Shown: piece after piece, positions 8,213 through 16,445 of the stretch
Layout: each line of letters opens with the position of its first letter
Position numbering within the stretch: the stretch's first letter is position 1
NCBI GenBank assembly: GCA_031276785.1
Contig: JAISMK010000056.1
Location: 1-52,543, forward strand
From: Desulfovibrio sp.
GTDB lineage: Bacteria; Desulfobacterota; Desulfovibrionia; Desulfovibrionales; Desulfovibrionaceae
Length of the DNA stretch: 52,543 bases
Reading direction: 5' to 3'
Translations under genes and position numbers: made by a program
The notes under the pieces: model-generated
The model's database searches: none
Told to the model about the DNA's origin: nothing
Seen by the model: the letters and a program-made list of their open reading frames with translations, nothing else

Positions 8213-9441
8213 CAGTCGCCTCCGGCCGGCAGGCGGGCGCGGTACCGCCGGACAGCCGCGTTGTGCTCGGAGATGGTCCTGCTGAAGACATGGCCGCCGT
8301 CGCCCTGGCCTGTGGCGACAAAATAGAGAAAGCCGTGTTTCTCGGGCAGGGCCGCAGCCAGAAGGGAAGCCAGGCTCGGCGAGCAGATGGGGCCGGGCGG
8401 CAGACCGGCGTGGGCATAAGTATTATAGGGGTTGGCCGGATCGCGGATCTGGGAGCGCCGGATGGGGCCGGAAAAGGCCGGCCCCAGGCCATATATGATG
8501 GTGGGGTCGCATTGCAGGAGCATACCCAGGCGCAGGCGGTTGGCATAGACTCCGGCAACGCGGGGACGCTCCGGGGGAACGCCGGTTTCCTTTTCCACCA
8601 GCGAGGCCAGGATGACCAGGCGGCTCAGGGCCGTTTCATCCACGTCTGAGGGCTGCTGAGGGCCGTCGTCTTTCCAGGCGTCCTTGGCGGGAAGATCCTC
8701 GGGAAGAGGGCATCCTGGAGTGAGGGTGGCGTTGGCGCCGGGCAGGGTGGAGTTGGCGGGCAGGGGAGGGGCCTGGTGGGATGCGGCGCGTCCGGCGGCG
8801 GTGAGGACCACGCCTTGGCGCGGGGGAAGGCTGTTCCAGAGCGGAGCTGTTCTGCGCCAGAACATCCGCACCATCATGGAAGCTATGTCCCGCGCCTGTT
8901 TCTTGTCCGGAGGGGTGCGCGGCCCGCGCAGAAAGTAGGTTTCCGGAAAGAGAAAACCCTCGGCGTTGCCAAAGGGGATATGGTGCTCCCGCAGGAAGGC
9001 CGGGTCATGGATAACCGCGTTGAAGTCCTCAAAGAGGATAAATCCTTGTTGCTCCAAGGCATTCGCTGTTTCCCACCAGGACAGCCCCTCGCGCACCAGG
9101 AGGCGGTGGAGAAAGGGCCGGCCGGAGGTGATCTGATCCAGAACCCTCCCGGGAGTCCAGCCGCCGCTTACCAGGAATTCACCGGCCTGGATCCGGCCCT
9201 GGGCGTTGCGCAAGAGAGCCAGCAGCCGGAAGCGGCGGGCATCGGCGATCACCCCGGCCGCGGCCAGATCCGCGGCCACGCGTTCCAGGCTGGCCCCGTG
9301 CCGGATGGAAAAGAGGGTCTCCTTGTTTTCCGCGGAGGCCGGGGTGGTCAGAAAATGATGGGCGTCCCAGGCCGCCAGGGCGCTGCCGCAGGCCGCCAGG
9401 GCCAGCAGGAGGAAACAGATGTTGCGGAGGAATCTTTTCAA
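8212..9441 (-). CDS. mltG: MltG endolytic murein transglycosylase
   Basis: A 409-residue YceG/MltG protein that cleaves nascent glycan strands at the inner membrane. An N-terminal TM helix (about 6-24), a LysM-like region (residues 40-110) and the catalytic core with LVEKETGVPPERPRVAGVYA and LQCDPTIIYGLG, including the conserved catalytic Glu. About 60 residues rich in Ala, Pro and Thr (around 215-275) are inserted before the ASLVEKETG motif and are longer than in typical MltG. The start is TTG, overlapping the ruvX stop (TTGA) with GGAG about 10 nt upstream. It belongs to the operon running from the FAD/Fe-S gene to YkgJ. Confidence 0.92.
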   Translation of the reverse strand: MKRFLRNICFLLLALAACGSALAAWDAHHFLTTPASAENKETLFSIRHGASLERVAADLAAAGVIADARRFRLLALLRNAQGRIQAGEFLVSGGWTPGRVLDQITSGRPFLHRLLVREGLSWWETANALEQQGFILFEDFNAVIHDPAFLREHHIPFGNAEGFLFPETYFLRGPRTPPDKKQARDIASMMVRMFWRRTAPLWNSLPPRQGVVLTAAGRAASHQAPPLPANSTLPGANATLTPGCPLPEDLPAKDAWKDDGPQQPSDVDETALSRLVILASLVEKETGVPPERPRVAGVYANRLRLGMLLQCDPTIIYGLGPAFSGPIRRSQIRDPANPYNTYAHAGLPPGPICSPSLASLLAAALPEKHGFLYFVATGQGDGGHVFSRTISEHNAAVRRYRARLPAGGD

Positions 9442-9854
9442 TGTTTGTCCGCTCCGCGCAGAAAGGTCTCCAGAATGGTCACGGCCGCGGCCTGATCCAG
9501 GAGGGCGCGCAGTCCCCGGCCGGATTTTCCGGCTTCGCGCAGGCGCTGTTCCGCCTCCCAGGAAGTGAGCGTTTCCTCCACTAGGTGGACCGGCAGGCCG
9601 AGGCGCCGCCGCAGTTCCTCCGCCAGGCCGCGGACCAGCCCGGCCGTCTCTCCGTCCGTCCCGTCCCGGCGCAAGGGAAGTCCCAGCACCAGGGCTCCGG
9701 CCTTTTCCTGCGCCGCCAGGGCGAGGATGTCGGCGAAAAAGGCTTTTCTGCCGCGCATGGGCAAGGTCGTCCGGGGAAAAGCGAGGATGCCGTCCGGATC
9801 GCTGACGGCGATGCCGGTGCGTTTTTGTCCGTAGTCAATGCCCAAGTATATCAC
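9438..9854 (-). CDS. ruvX: RuvX/YqgF Holliday-junction resolvase-like nuclease
   Basis: A 138-residue RNase H-fold protein. The ORF track extends it to 10085, but the family starts at the beta-strand YLGIDYGQKRTGIAVSD. The GTG at 9852-9854 fits that, has GGGAGAAGG upstream and overlaps the stop of the preceding gene as GTGA. Conserved blocks are GIDYG, LVLGLPLRRDGTDG, VEETLTS and LDQAAAVTILE. YqgF proteins act in 16S rRNA 3' end processing and possibly recombination. It lies upstream of mltG, an arrangement seen in many bacteria. Confidence 0.92.
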   Translation of the reverse strand: MIYLGIDYGQKRTGIAVSDPDGILAFPRTTLPMRGRKAFFADILALAAQEKAGALVLGLPLRRDGTDGETAGLVRGLAEELRRRLGLPVHLVEETLTSWEAEQRLREAGKSGRGLRALLDQAAAVTILETFLRGADKH

Positions 9855-12800
9855 GCCTTCTCCCTTGCCGGCTGGTCTTCTTCTCCGGGCTGCCGGGCCA
9901 GCCGGTCCAGGGAAACGTAGCGCAGGCCGTTTTCCGCCGGGGCGCCGCCCAGAATCCGTTTGCACAGGCGGGTCCAGCGCGGGCCCAAAGCCAGGGCGGC
10001 CAGATATTCCAGAGTGTGCAGAACCCGCTTTTCCTCGTGGCGCGGCAGGAGAATGCGCTGGAGGCCGAGTTTGCAGGAAGGGCAACTGACCAGAATGGGG
10101 GCTTCGTCAGCAAGGTCGGAGAGGTCGGCATCCAGGCGGGCGCGTTTTTTGGCGCGGATTCTGTTGTAAATGGCCGGCGAAGAAATGGCTCCCAGGCCGG
10201 ATTCGCCGCAGCAGCCGGGGCTGATGGCCACGGGCGCGCCCGTGAAGCGGGCGAGATCGGCGGCGTAGAGGCTATGCCCCTTGACCGGGGAAATGTCGGG
10301 AAGCTCCCCGTGGCAGGGGGTGTGGTAGAGAAGAGGCGAAGCCGCGTCCTGCGGGAAGGGGGAGAGATGGGAGAACAGGAAGTGGGCCGCGTCGTCCATT
10401 TCCAGGGGCGTCCCGTCCAGAGCGGGAGGAGGGAGGAAATGGCGGCGCATGCCGTTAAGGCATGTGCCGCAGGAGGTCAGGAAGCGGCTCAGGGGGAGAT
10501 CCATCTCCCTGGCCTTTTGGGCCAGGAGGCGTAATTGGGCGAGATTCCTATCCCGGTTCGCGGCGAATTCATTTTGCGCCCCGGCGGCCAGCAGGGGATA
10601 GCCGCAGCACAGGGCCTCCCCCGGCAGGAGTACTGCGTAGCCGGCCCGCAGGAGCAGGGCGAGACCGGCAAGGCCGATATTGCGCAGAAAAATGCTGCTG
10701 CCGCAGCCGGGGAAATAGAGGACCGCGCCTCGGATCGCCGCCTGATCGCTCCGGGGCAGAAAGAAGGAGCCTTTGTCCAGACGCAGGATCTCGGCCAGGG
10801 AGCGGTACGCCGGCCGGGGACCGGGGGCGGAAAACAGGGGATTGGCGAAGCGGGCGCGCCAGGAGGCGGGGATCGCCGGGAGAACCCTGTTCTGCAGGGC
10901 CTGCCCCAGAGCGGCCAGACGGGCGGCCCTGGGGATGCGCGCCGGGGGATCGGCCGCCAGATGGCGCAGAATGCGCAGGCGCAGAGGATGGCCGCCCGCC
11001 CCCTCTTCCACCAGATGGCCGCGTAAGGTGAGGGCCACTTCGTCCGAGGGGATCTTCACCGGACAGACGGCCATACATTTGCCGCAGCCCGTGCAGTGTT
11101 CCACCAGATTCTGGAGCTGGGCCAGGAGAGAAGGGTCCACCCGGCCGTGATTCACCTGGGAGTAGTACAGGGCTTCCACCAGCGCGCCCAGGGCCAGGTT
11201 TCTGTTGCGCGGATGGTGGAGCATGGACTGCTCGGGGTAGTGCATGGGACAGAATTGTTTGCACTTGCCGCAGCGGGTGCAGACCTGAATGTGGGTCAGC
11301 AGGGAGATAAGCCTCTCCTTGTCCTGAAGACCGCTTTGCCGGAGATCCTGAATGAGGCGGTTGAAAGAAAAGGTAAAGGGGGCGACGGGCAGGGCGCGCT
11401 GAGTGAGCTTGGCCGGGTTGAAAATGTTTTTTGGATCCACAAGCTGTTTAAATACTTGAAATTCAGCTATCTTGTCCTGGCGGAGGAAGCCTATTTTGGT
11501 TATGCCCACGCCGTGTTCGCCGGTGACTTCTCCCTTCAGGGTCTGGGCCATGGACATGGCCAGCCCGGCCACTTTTTCGGCATCCCGCAACATATCCGGG
11601 TCATTGGAGTTCACCGGGATATTGACGTGCCAGTTGCCGTCGCCGGCGTGCATGTGGCTGGCGACGCTGATGCAGGTGTCCCGCATGCGGTCCTCAACGG
11701 CGGCGATCCTGTCTCCCAGGGAAGGATGGGATTCGGCCAGGGCGCGCAAAAAGAGGCGGGCGTGCAGGCGCAGTTCCTGGTCGGAGAGATCCGCGGCGGT
11801 GATTTCTCCCTGGATGATGCGGGAGGCATAGGCCAGTTCTCCGGGGATCCGGTCCTCCTCCTCCGGCAGGCCGGGCAGATCTCCCACTCGTTTGAGGGCG
11901 GAACGATAGGCGCGGGCGGCATATTCCAGGTTCAGCCCCTCCAGATAGCGGGCGAACTCCGGAATGGCCTGCAAGGGGAGGACCACGTCCTCATTGATCT
12001 TGAAGCCGGAGGTCCGCTTGGCAATGGCCGAAAGGCGATGCCTGTCCTCCCAGAAGAGTTCGCCTTCCCGCTCGTCCCCGGCCGTGAAAACATCCACCCC
12101 GTCATAAGTGCCGCAAATCTGGACCACATGGCGCACAGCCTCGTCCAGGGCGGCGGTGTCGTCGCTGTCCAGTTGCAGGATCAGCACGGACAGGGGGTCG
12201 CCCTCGTAGAGGAGGGACTTTTTCCGGTAGTCAATAGCCTGGATGTATTTCGTTCCGAATTCCTCCAAGGCGGTAATTTTGACCAGATCCCCCCGCCGGC
12301 GGATATCGTTGCGCAGGGCCACCACGTCTGTGACTACCAGCATGCAGTTTTCCAGGGAGCGGCCGAAAAACTCCAGGGCCATGACCCTGTGGTGGGCAGG
12401 CTGGCGGTGCAGGATGAAGGTGGCGTCCAGAATGACTCCGTCCGTGCCCTCTTTCTGCACACCCGGCAGTCCTTCCAACGTTTTGTTGGTGACATCCTTG
12501 CCCAGGCCAGGCGCGCGCAGGCTGATGCCCGGCAGCCGGATCAGGGTGCGCAGGCCGCCGGAGAGGTCGCGCACCTCAAAGACTGCGGTCTCTTCAGGGT
12601 GAATTTTGTGCCGGGGGTGGTTCTGGCGCAGAATTGTAATAATCTCGCCGGTGGGCGTGACCATGCGGTAGGAGAGCAGATTGTCTATGGTGGTGCCGTA
12701 TTCAAAGCACAAAGGCCCGCCGGCGTTTTCCGCGATGTTGCCCCCGATGGTGGAGGCCGTTCTGGAGGCCGGATCAACGCTGAACAGCAGGCCGTGTTCC

Positions 12801-13462
12801 GCGGCCGCGGTAATGGCGTCGTTGGTTATGACTCCGGCCTGCAGGGTCAGGGTGAGGCCGTCCTGGTCCAGGGGGCCTATGGCCGTCAGCTTGGTCAGAG
12901 CCAGGATAACGCTGCGCTTGCGGGCCGGAATGGCGCCTCCGGTCAGTCCTGAGCCGCCTCCGCGCGGCACCAGGGCGAAGTGCATTTCGTTGGCCAGACG
13001 GACGACATTGCTGACGGCCTCGGCCGTTTTGGGGGTGATGATCAGAAGGGGCAATTCCAGGCGCAGGTCCGTTGCGTCAGTGGCGTTTTCCACCAGGTCG
13101 TGGGGGCTGGCGCTGATATCCTCCGGGTCCAGGATGGCGCCCAGGCGGGCGATGACCTCTTTGCGGAAAGCCAGATCGCTTTCATGGGCGCTCCAGAACA
13201 TGGTCAGGCCCTCGGCCAGGGAATTGGCGTAGTGGTGGGCCAGGGCCTTGCGCGAATTTTCAAAGCGCTCGTTCACGCTGCGGCGCACGGTTTCCGCCGC
13301 GACAAAAGGATTGTAGCGGACCAGGAAGAGTTCTTCGGCGATATCCGTGGTCAGCCGCCGGACTCCTTCCGGCCATTCGGCGAACTCCTGCTCGCTGATG
13401 CGCAGAATGCGCGGTACCAGGGTGGCGGCGTTTATGGAAATGTGCGGGCCTTTGGAAAGCAT
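9851..13462 (-). CDS. Fused FAD-linked oxidase / Fe-S oxidoreductase (D-lactate or glycolate dehydrogenase type)
   Basis: A 1203-residue fusion. About 130-290 is a FAD_binding_4 domain (LVPRGGGSGLTGGAIPA). About 300-640 is the FAD-oxidase C-terminal domain with HMHAGDGNWHVNIP and GEVTGEHGVG. Two 4Fe-4S motifs follow (CTRCGKCKQFCPMHYP; CTGCGKCMAVCP). The C-terminal CCG-type cysteine-rich region (YFPGCGSSIF, LCCGYP, TSCGTC, PGCCGESG) is as in GlcF/heterodisulfide-reductase subunits. It probably oxidises a 2-hydroxy acid (D-lactate is the usual guess in sulfate reducers) and passes electrons to the quinone pool or another carrier; the substrate is not decided by sequence. AGGA precedes the ATG. 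First gene of a five-gene operon. Confidence 0.9.
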   Translation of the reverse strand: MLSKGPHISINAATLVPRILRISEQEFAEWPEGVRRLTTDIAEELFLVRYNPFVAAETVRRSVNERFENSRKALAHHYANSLAEGLTMFWSAHESDLAFRKEVIARLGAILDPEDISASPHDLVENATDATDLRLELPLLIITPKTAEAVSNVVRLANEMHFALVPRGGGSGLTGGAIPARKRSVILALTKLTAIGPLDQDGLTLTLQAGVITNDAITAAAEHGLLFSVDPASRTASTIGGNIAENAGGPLCFEYGTTIDNLLSYRMVTPTGEIITILRQNHPRHKIHPEETAVFEVRDLSGGLRTLIRLPGISLRAPGLGKDVTNKTLEGLPGVQKEGTDGVILDATFILHRQPAHHRVMALEFFGRSLENCMLVVTDVVALRNDIRRRGDLVKITALEEFGTKYIQAIDYRKKSLLYEGDPLSVLILQLDSDDTAALDEAVRHVVQICGTYDGVDVFTAGDEREGELFWEDRHRLSAIAKRTSGFKINEDVVLPLQAIPEFARYLEGLNLEYAARAYRSALKRVGDLPGLPEEEDRIPGELAYASRIIQGEITAADLSDQELRLHARLFLRALAESHPSLGDRIAAVEDRMRDTCISVASHMHAGDGNWHVNIPVNSNDPDMLRDAEKVAGLAMSMAQTLKGEVTGEHGVGITKIGFLRQDKIAEFQVFKQLVDPKNIFNPAKLTQRALPVAPFTFSFNRLIQDLRQSGLQDKERLISLLTHIQVCTRCGKCKQFCPMHYPEQSMLHHPRNRNLALGALVEALYYSQVNHGRVDPSLLAQLQNLVEHCTGCGKCMAVCPVKIPSDEVALTLRGHLVEEGAGGHPLRLRILRHLAADPPARIPRAARLAALGQALQNRVLPAIPASWRARFANPLFSAPGPRPAYRSLAEILRLDKGSFFLPRSDQAAIRGAVLYFPGCGSSIFLRNIGLAGLALLLRAGYAVLLPGEALCCGYPLLAAGAQNEFAANRDRNLAQLRLLAQKAREMDLPLSRFLTSCGTCLNGMRRHFLPPPALDGTPLEMDDAAHFLFSHLSPFPQDAASPLLYHTPCHGELPDISPVKGHSLYAADLARFTGAPVAISPGCCGESGLGAISSPAIYNRIRAKKRARLDADLSDLADEAPILVSCPSCKLGLQRILLPRHEEKRVLHTLEYLAALALGPRWTRLCKRILGGAPAENGLRYVSLDRLARQPGEEDQPAREKA

Positions 13463-13851
13463 GGAAGATCCTGTTCAGGAGGCGGGTTAAGTTCGTCGAT
13501 TCTGAAAAAGGCCATGCGGCCTTTCGCTCAAGATCGCTTCGCGAAAAAGCGTGGTTTGCGGCTCGTTCCGCAACGCTGCGGGGCGCCGGGCTTGCCGCTC
13601 CCGGGCGGGGGGTTTGGGCCGGAGTTACAATGAATATGTGCTTTCCTATAAGCCCCACCGGAGGGCTTGGCAAGCCGGGCGCCCCGCCGGCAAGGCGGAG
13701 AGCCTCCCGGGTGAATTTTTTGCCTCTCTTTCTCTTTTTCCTTGCGGCCGCGCCCCGGTTTGTTGCAGGATACTGCCGGCCCCGCCAGGTAGCGGGACGC
13801 CCGCCCCGGCGTCTTTCCGGCGCAAGGGCCATGTGCAACCTGGAGATCTGC
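13463..13851. other. Divergent intergenic region with hairpins
   Basis: Upstream regions of the FAD/Fe-S gene (minus) and the DsbA-like gene (plus). Visible structures are AAAGGCC-ATGC-GGCCTTT near 13506 and the long inverted repeat at 13580-13685. The ORF track lets the plus-strand gene begin at 13630 inside that inverted repeat, but the ribosome site supports 13852. I cannot identify a promoter with confidence. Confidence 0.6.
13580..13685. repeat. 17-bp inverted repeats around a 72-bp core
   Basis: GGGGCGCCGGGCTTGCC (13580-13596) and GGCAAGCCGGGCGCCCC (13669-13685) are complementary with one mismatch. There is no ORF inside and no second copy in the window. It could be a small non-autonomous element or a regulatory structure. 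Confidence 0.6.
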
Positions 13852-14649
13852 ATGAACCCCGTCTTGCGTACCTTTCTTCGGGCAGTCCTTGTCCTGGCGC
13901 CGTTGGTCCTGTCCTTTCCGGTTCCGGCCCCGGCCGCCGACGAGCAGGTCCGGGAGGCCGTGCGCCGGGTTTTGCGGGAAAACCCGGAACTGATCCTGGA
14001 TGTACTCAAGGAGAACAGCGAACTGGTCCTGGAAATCGCCCAGCAGGGCCAGACCCTGCGCTCCCGCCGGACCATGCGCGCCCAATGGGAAACCGATCTG
14101 CGCACACCCAAGTCTCCCCGTCTGGAAGGACGCGCGTTGCGGGGCAACCCCCGCGCTCAGGTGACCATCGTGGCCTATTCCGACTACCTGTGCCCTTACT
14201 GCCGTCTGGCCGAGGAGAATCTTCAGGTTCTCATGCGCAAGTACGAAGGCAAGGTGCGCCTGGCCTTCAAGGCCCTGCCCAATGCCAAGAACGCGTTGTC
14301 CGTGACGGTGGCCAGGTATGGCCTGGCGGCCTTCAACCAGGAGGAGGACAAGGCCTGGAGATTTCACGATGCCCTCTTTGCCGAGGCTGAAAAGATTGAA
14401 AAAAACGGCGATGCCGTGGTCAAGGCCCTGGCCGTTAAACACGGCCTGGACCTGAAGCGCCTGTTGGCGGATTCCGCCTCCGCCCGGACGCAGGAACGCC
14501 TTGCCGCCGACGAGGCGGAGGCGGAAGGCTTCGGCATCCGCGGAACACCCTATTTCCTGGTGAACGATCTTCTGGTGCGCGGGGCCGTGCCCCGGGACAT
14601 GTTTGAGGAGGCCTTGCAGAAGGCTCTGACTCTTAAAGATAAGCAGTAG
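13852..14649 (+). CDS. Periplasmic DsbA/Com1-like thioredoxin-fold disulfide oxidoreductase
   Basis: 265 residues from the ATG at 13852, which has GGAG seven bases upstream; the track start at 13630 adds a non-conserved leader. A signal peptide (about 1-29, ending PAPAAD) is followed by a charged helical segment (30-85) and then a DsbA-type thioredoxin domain with the active site C114-P-Y-C117 in SDYLCPYC and the cis-Pro region [12 protein letters not shown]. This matches the Com1/DsbA-like family that catalyses or isomerises disulfides in the periplasm. No DsbB partner is nearby. It is followed after 8 bp by purT, but the functions are unrelated. Confidence 0.88.
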   Translation: MNPVLRTFLRAVLVLAPLVLSFPVPAPAADEQVREAVRRVLRENPELILDVLKENSELVLEIAQQGQTLRSRRTMRAQWETDLRTPKSPRLEGRALRGNPRAQVTIVAYSDYLCPYCRLAEENLQVLMRKYEGKVRLAFKALPNAKNALSVTVARYGLAAFNQEEDKAWRFHDALFAEAEKIEKNGDAVVKALAVKHGLDLKRLLADSASARTQERLAADEAEAEGFGIRGTPYFLVNDLLVRGAVPRDMFEEALQKALTLKDKQ

Positions 14650-14657
14650 GAAAGACC

Positions 14658-15863
14658 ATGCCTGCCATCGGAACTCCCCTGACAGCCTCGGCCACCCGGC
14701 TCATGCTTCTGGGAGCCGGGGAACTTGGCCGCGAGGTGGCCATGGAGGCCATGCGCCTTGGCCTGGAGGTCATCGCCGTGGACCGCTATCCCGGCGCCCC
14801 GGCCATGCAGGTGGCCCACGCGAGCCACGTCCTGAACATGCTGGACGGCGCCGCCTTGCGGCGTCTGGTGGAGAAGGAACGGCCGGATTTCCTTGTGCCG
14901 GAAATAGAAGCCATTGCCACGGACGTCCTGCTGGATCTGGAAGCGGAAGGTTTTCGCGTCATTCCCACTGCCAGAGCCGTCCGTCTGACCATGGACAGGG
15001 AGGGCATCCGCCGCCTGGCAGCCGAAGAACTAGGCCTGCCCACCTCTCCCTACCGTTTTGCCGGAAGCCTGGAGGAACTCCGCGCGGCTGTCCGCGACCT
15101 TGGTCCGCCCGTCGTGGTCAAGCCAGTCATGAGTTCTTCCGGCAAGGGGCAGAGCGTGGTCCGCTCCGAGGCCGGCCTGGACGCCGCCTGGGATTACGCC
15201 CGGAAGGGGGGCCGAGCCGGCGGGGAGCGGGTCATCGTGGAGGGGTTTGTTCCTTTTGATTACGAAATTACCCTGCTCACCGTCCGCCATGTCGGCGGAG
15301 TTCTCTTCTGCGATCCCATCGGGCACCGCCAGGAAGATGGCGATTACCGCCAATCCTGGCAAACCCAGCCCATGCAGCCCCAAGATCTGGAAGCGGCCCG
15401 CGACATTGCCGGGAAAATCACCGCGGCCCTGGGCGGGCACGGGATCTTCGGGGTGGAGCTTTTCGTCCGCGAGGCCCGTGACGGAAAGCCCGGAACAGTC
15501 TGCTTCAGCGAGGTTTCCCCCCGACCGCACGACACCGGTCTGGTTACCTGCGTTTCCCAGAATCTTTCCCAGTTCGCCCTGCACGTGCGCGCCATTCTCG
15601 GCCTGCCCATTCCCGGGTTGCGCCGCCATGGCCCCGCGGCCTCCGCCGCTGTCCTGGCCTTCGGCTCAGGCGGGGCGCCCCTGTACACGGGCCTGGAAAA
15701 GGCCCTGGCCGAGCCGGATACCTCTCTTGCCCTCTTCGCCAAGCCGGAAGTGGCCGGCCGCCGCCGCATGGGCGTGGCCCTAGCCCTGGCCCCCACTCTG
15801 GATGAGGCCAAAGCCAGGGCCTGGCGGGCCGCCGAGGCCGTGCGGGTGAAATTGCGGGACTGA
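14658..15863 (+). CDS. purT: Phosphoribosylglycinamide formyltransferase 2 (formate-dependent)
   Basis: A 401-residue ATP-grasp enzyme that makes formyl-GAR from GAR, formate and ATP in purine synthesis, independent of folate. The N-terminal region has [14 protein letters not shown] and VPEIEAIAT. The ATP-grasp core carries [15 protein letters not shown] and the metal-binding C-terminal part of that fold ([14 protein letters not shown]). The length is typical of PurT. AGGAAAG precedes the ATG. Use of formate fits an anaerobic, formate-rich metabolism. It is probably co-transcribed with the DsbA-like gene. Confidence 0.95.
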   Translation: MPAIGTPLTASATRLMLLGAGELGREVAMEAMRLGLEVIAVDRYPGAPAMQVAHASHVLNMLDGAALRRLVEKERPDFLVPEIEAIATDVLLDLEAEGFRVIPTARAVRLTMDREGIRRLAAEELGLPTSPYRFAGSLEELRAAVRDLGPPVVVKPVMSSSGKGQSVVRSEAGLDAAWDYARKGGRAGGERVIVEGFVPFDYEITLLTVRHVGGVLFCDPIGHRQEDGDYRQSWQTQPMQPQDLEAARDIAGKITAALGGHGIFGVELFVREARDGKPGTVCFSEVSPRPHDTGLVTCVSQNLSQFALHVRAILGLPIPGLRRHGPAASAAVLAFGSGGAPLYTGLEKALAEPDTSLALFAKPEVAGRRRMGVALALAPTLDEAKARAWRAAEAVRVKLRD

Positions 15864-15869
15864 TTGCCG

Positions 15870-15902
15870 TAAGCGCAATTTATTCGCGCATTCAAGCGCC
15901 GG
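15870..15902 (+). repeat. Class C repeat
   Basis: TAAGCGCAATTTATTCGCGCATTCAAGCGCCGG recurs at 46852-46884 with few changes and at 27948-27980 more loosely. Its TCA provides the TGA stop of the DUF1992 gene on the minus strand. Confidence 0.75.
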
Positions 15903-16308
15903 ATTGGGCCTTGGCCGGAGAAGGGCCGGGGACGCGCTGCAGGAGCCGGGGCAGATAGGGGCTGTCCGGCAGGGCGCAGAGAATTGCGTCGCCCGGGTCT
16001 GCCCCCCGGCGGCGGCGGACGCGGCGCAGCAGCAGATTCAGCCGGCGCAGGCGGCGGTGGAGGGCGCCTTCTTCCGGGGCGGAATGGCTCAGCTCCTCCT
16101 CCGGCGGGCGAGGCACGGCTACTCCGGCCTCGACGAAGCCGCTGTTTTTAAGAATGGTATAGGCCATGCGCCCTTCCGGCGGGAGGCGGGAAAGGTCTTC
16201 CAGCACCAGAGGTTTCCCCGCCCCGGGGAGATGGTCCAAAAGGCCGTCCGCCAGGGCTTCCCTGATTTTTGCCTCTGCCACCAGGGCAACGGCGTCCAAA
16301 GCGTTCAT
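15892..16308 (-). CDS. DUF1992 (DnaJ-homologue C28-type) protein
   Basis: 138 residues. The N-terminal 65 residues match the DUF1992 pattern: MNALDAVALVAEAKIREAL, then GAGKPLVLEDLSRLPPEGRMAY and ILKNSGFV. This domain occurs alone in bacteria and in eukaryotic DNAJC28; its function is unknown. The C-terminal part is Arg-rich and likely helical. The start ATG follows AAGG. The gene is convergent with purT and divergent from the DNA methyltransferase. Its last codons and stop lie in a class C repeat. Confidence 0.85.
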   Translation of the reverse strand: MNALDAVALVAEAKIREALADGLLDHLPGAGKPLVLEDLSRLPPEGRMAYTILKNSGFVEAGVAVPRPPEEELSHSAPEEGALHRRLRRLNLLLRRVRRRRGADPGDAILCALPDSPYLPRLLQRVPGPSPAKAQSGA

Positions 16309-16360
16309 GTCTTTACGGCCTTACGGGATTGGGATTTTGCGGAAATCAGCGCCAGCGCCC

Positions 16361-16398
16361 TAGAGCAGTCCAACTTTTTCAAAGTTAAAATGCTTTAG
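16361..16398 (+). repeat. Class A repeat in a divergent promoter region
   Basis: TAGAGCAGTCCAACTTTTTCAAAGTTAAAATGCTTTAG is an imperfect palindrome. It lies between the divergent starts of the DUF1992 and methyltransferase genes, so here it cannot be a terminator of either. Confidence 0.8.
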
Positions 16399-16445
16399 CA
16401 CCGGGGATTCGCCCAGAACTTCAATTATAGCCCGCCGGCGGAGGC

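Noticed and set aside
11096-12952. 618-codon plus-strand ORF
   Set aside because: Antisense to the FAD/Fe-S oxidoreductase; no domain signal.
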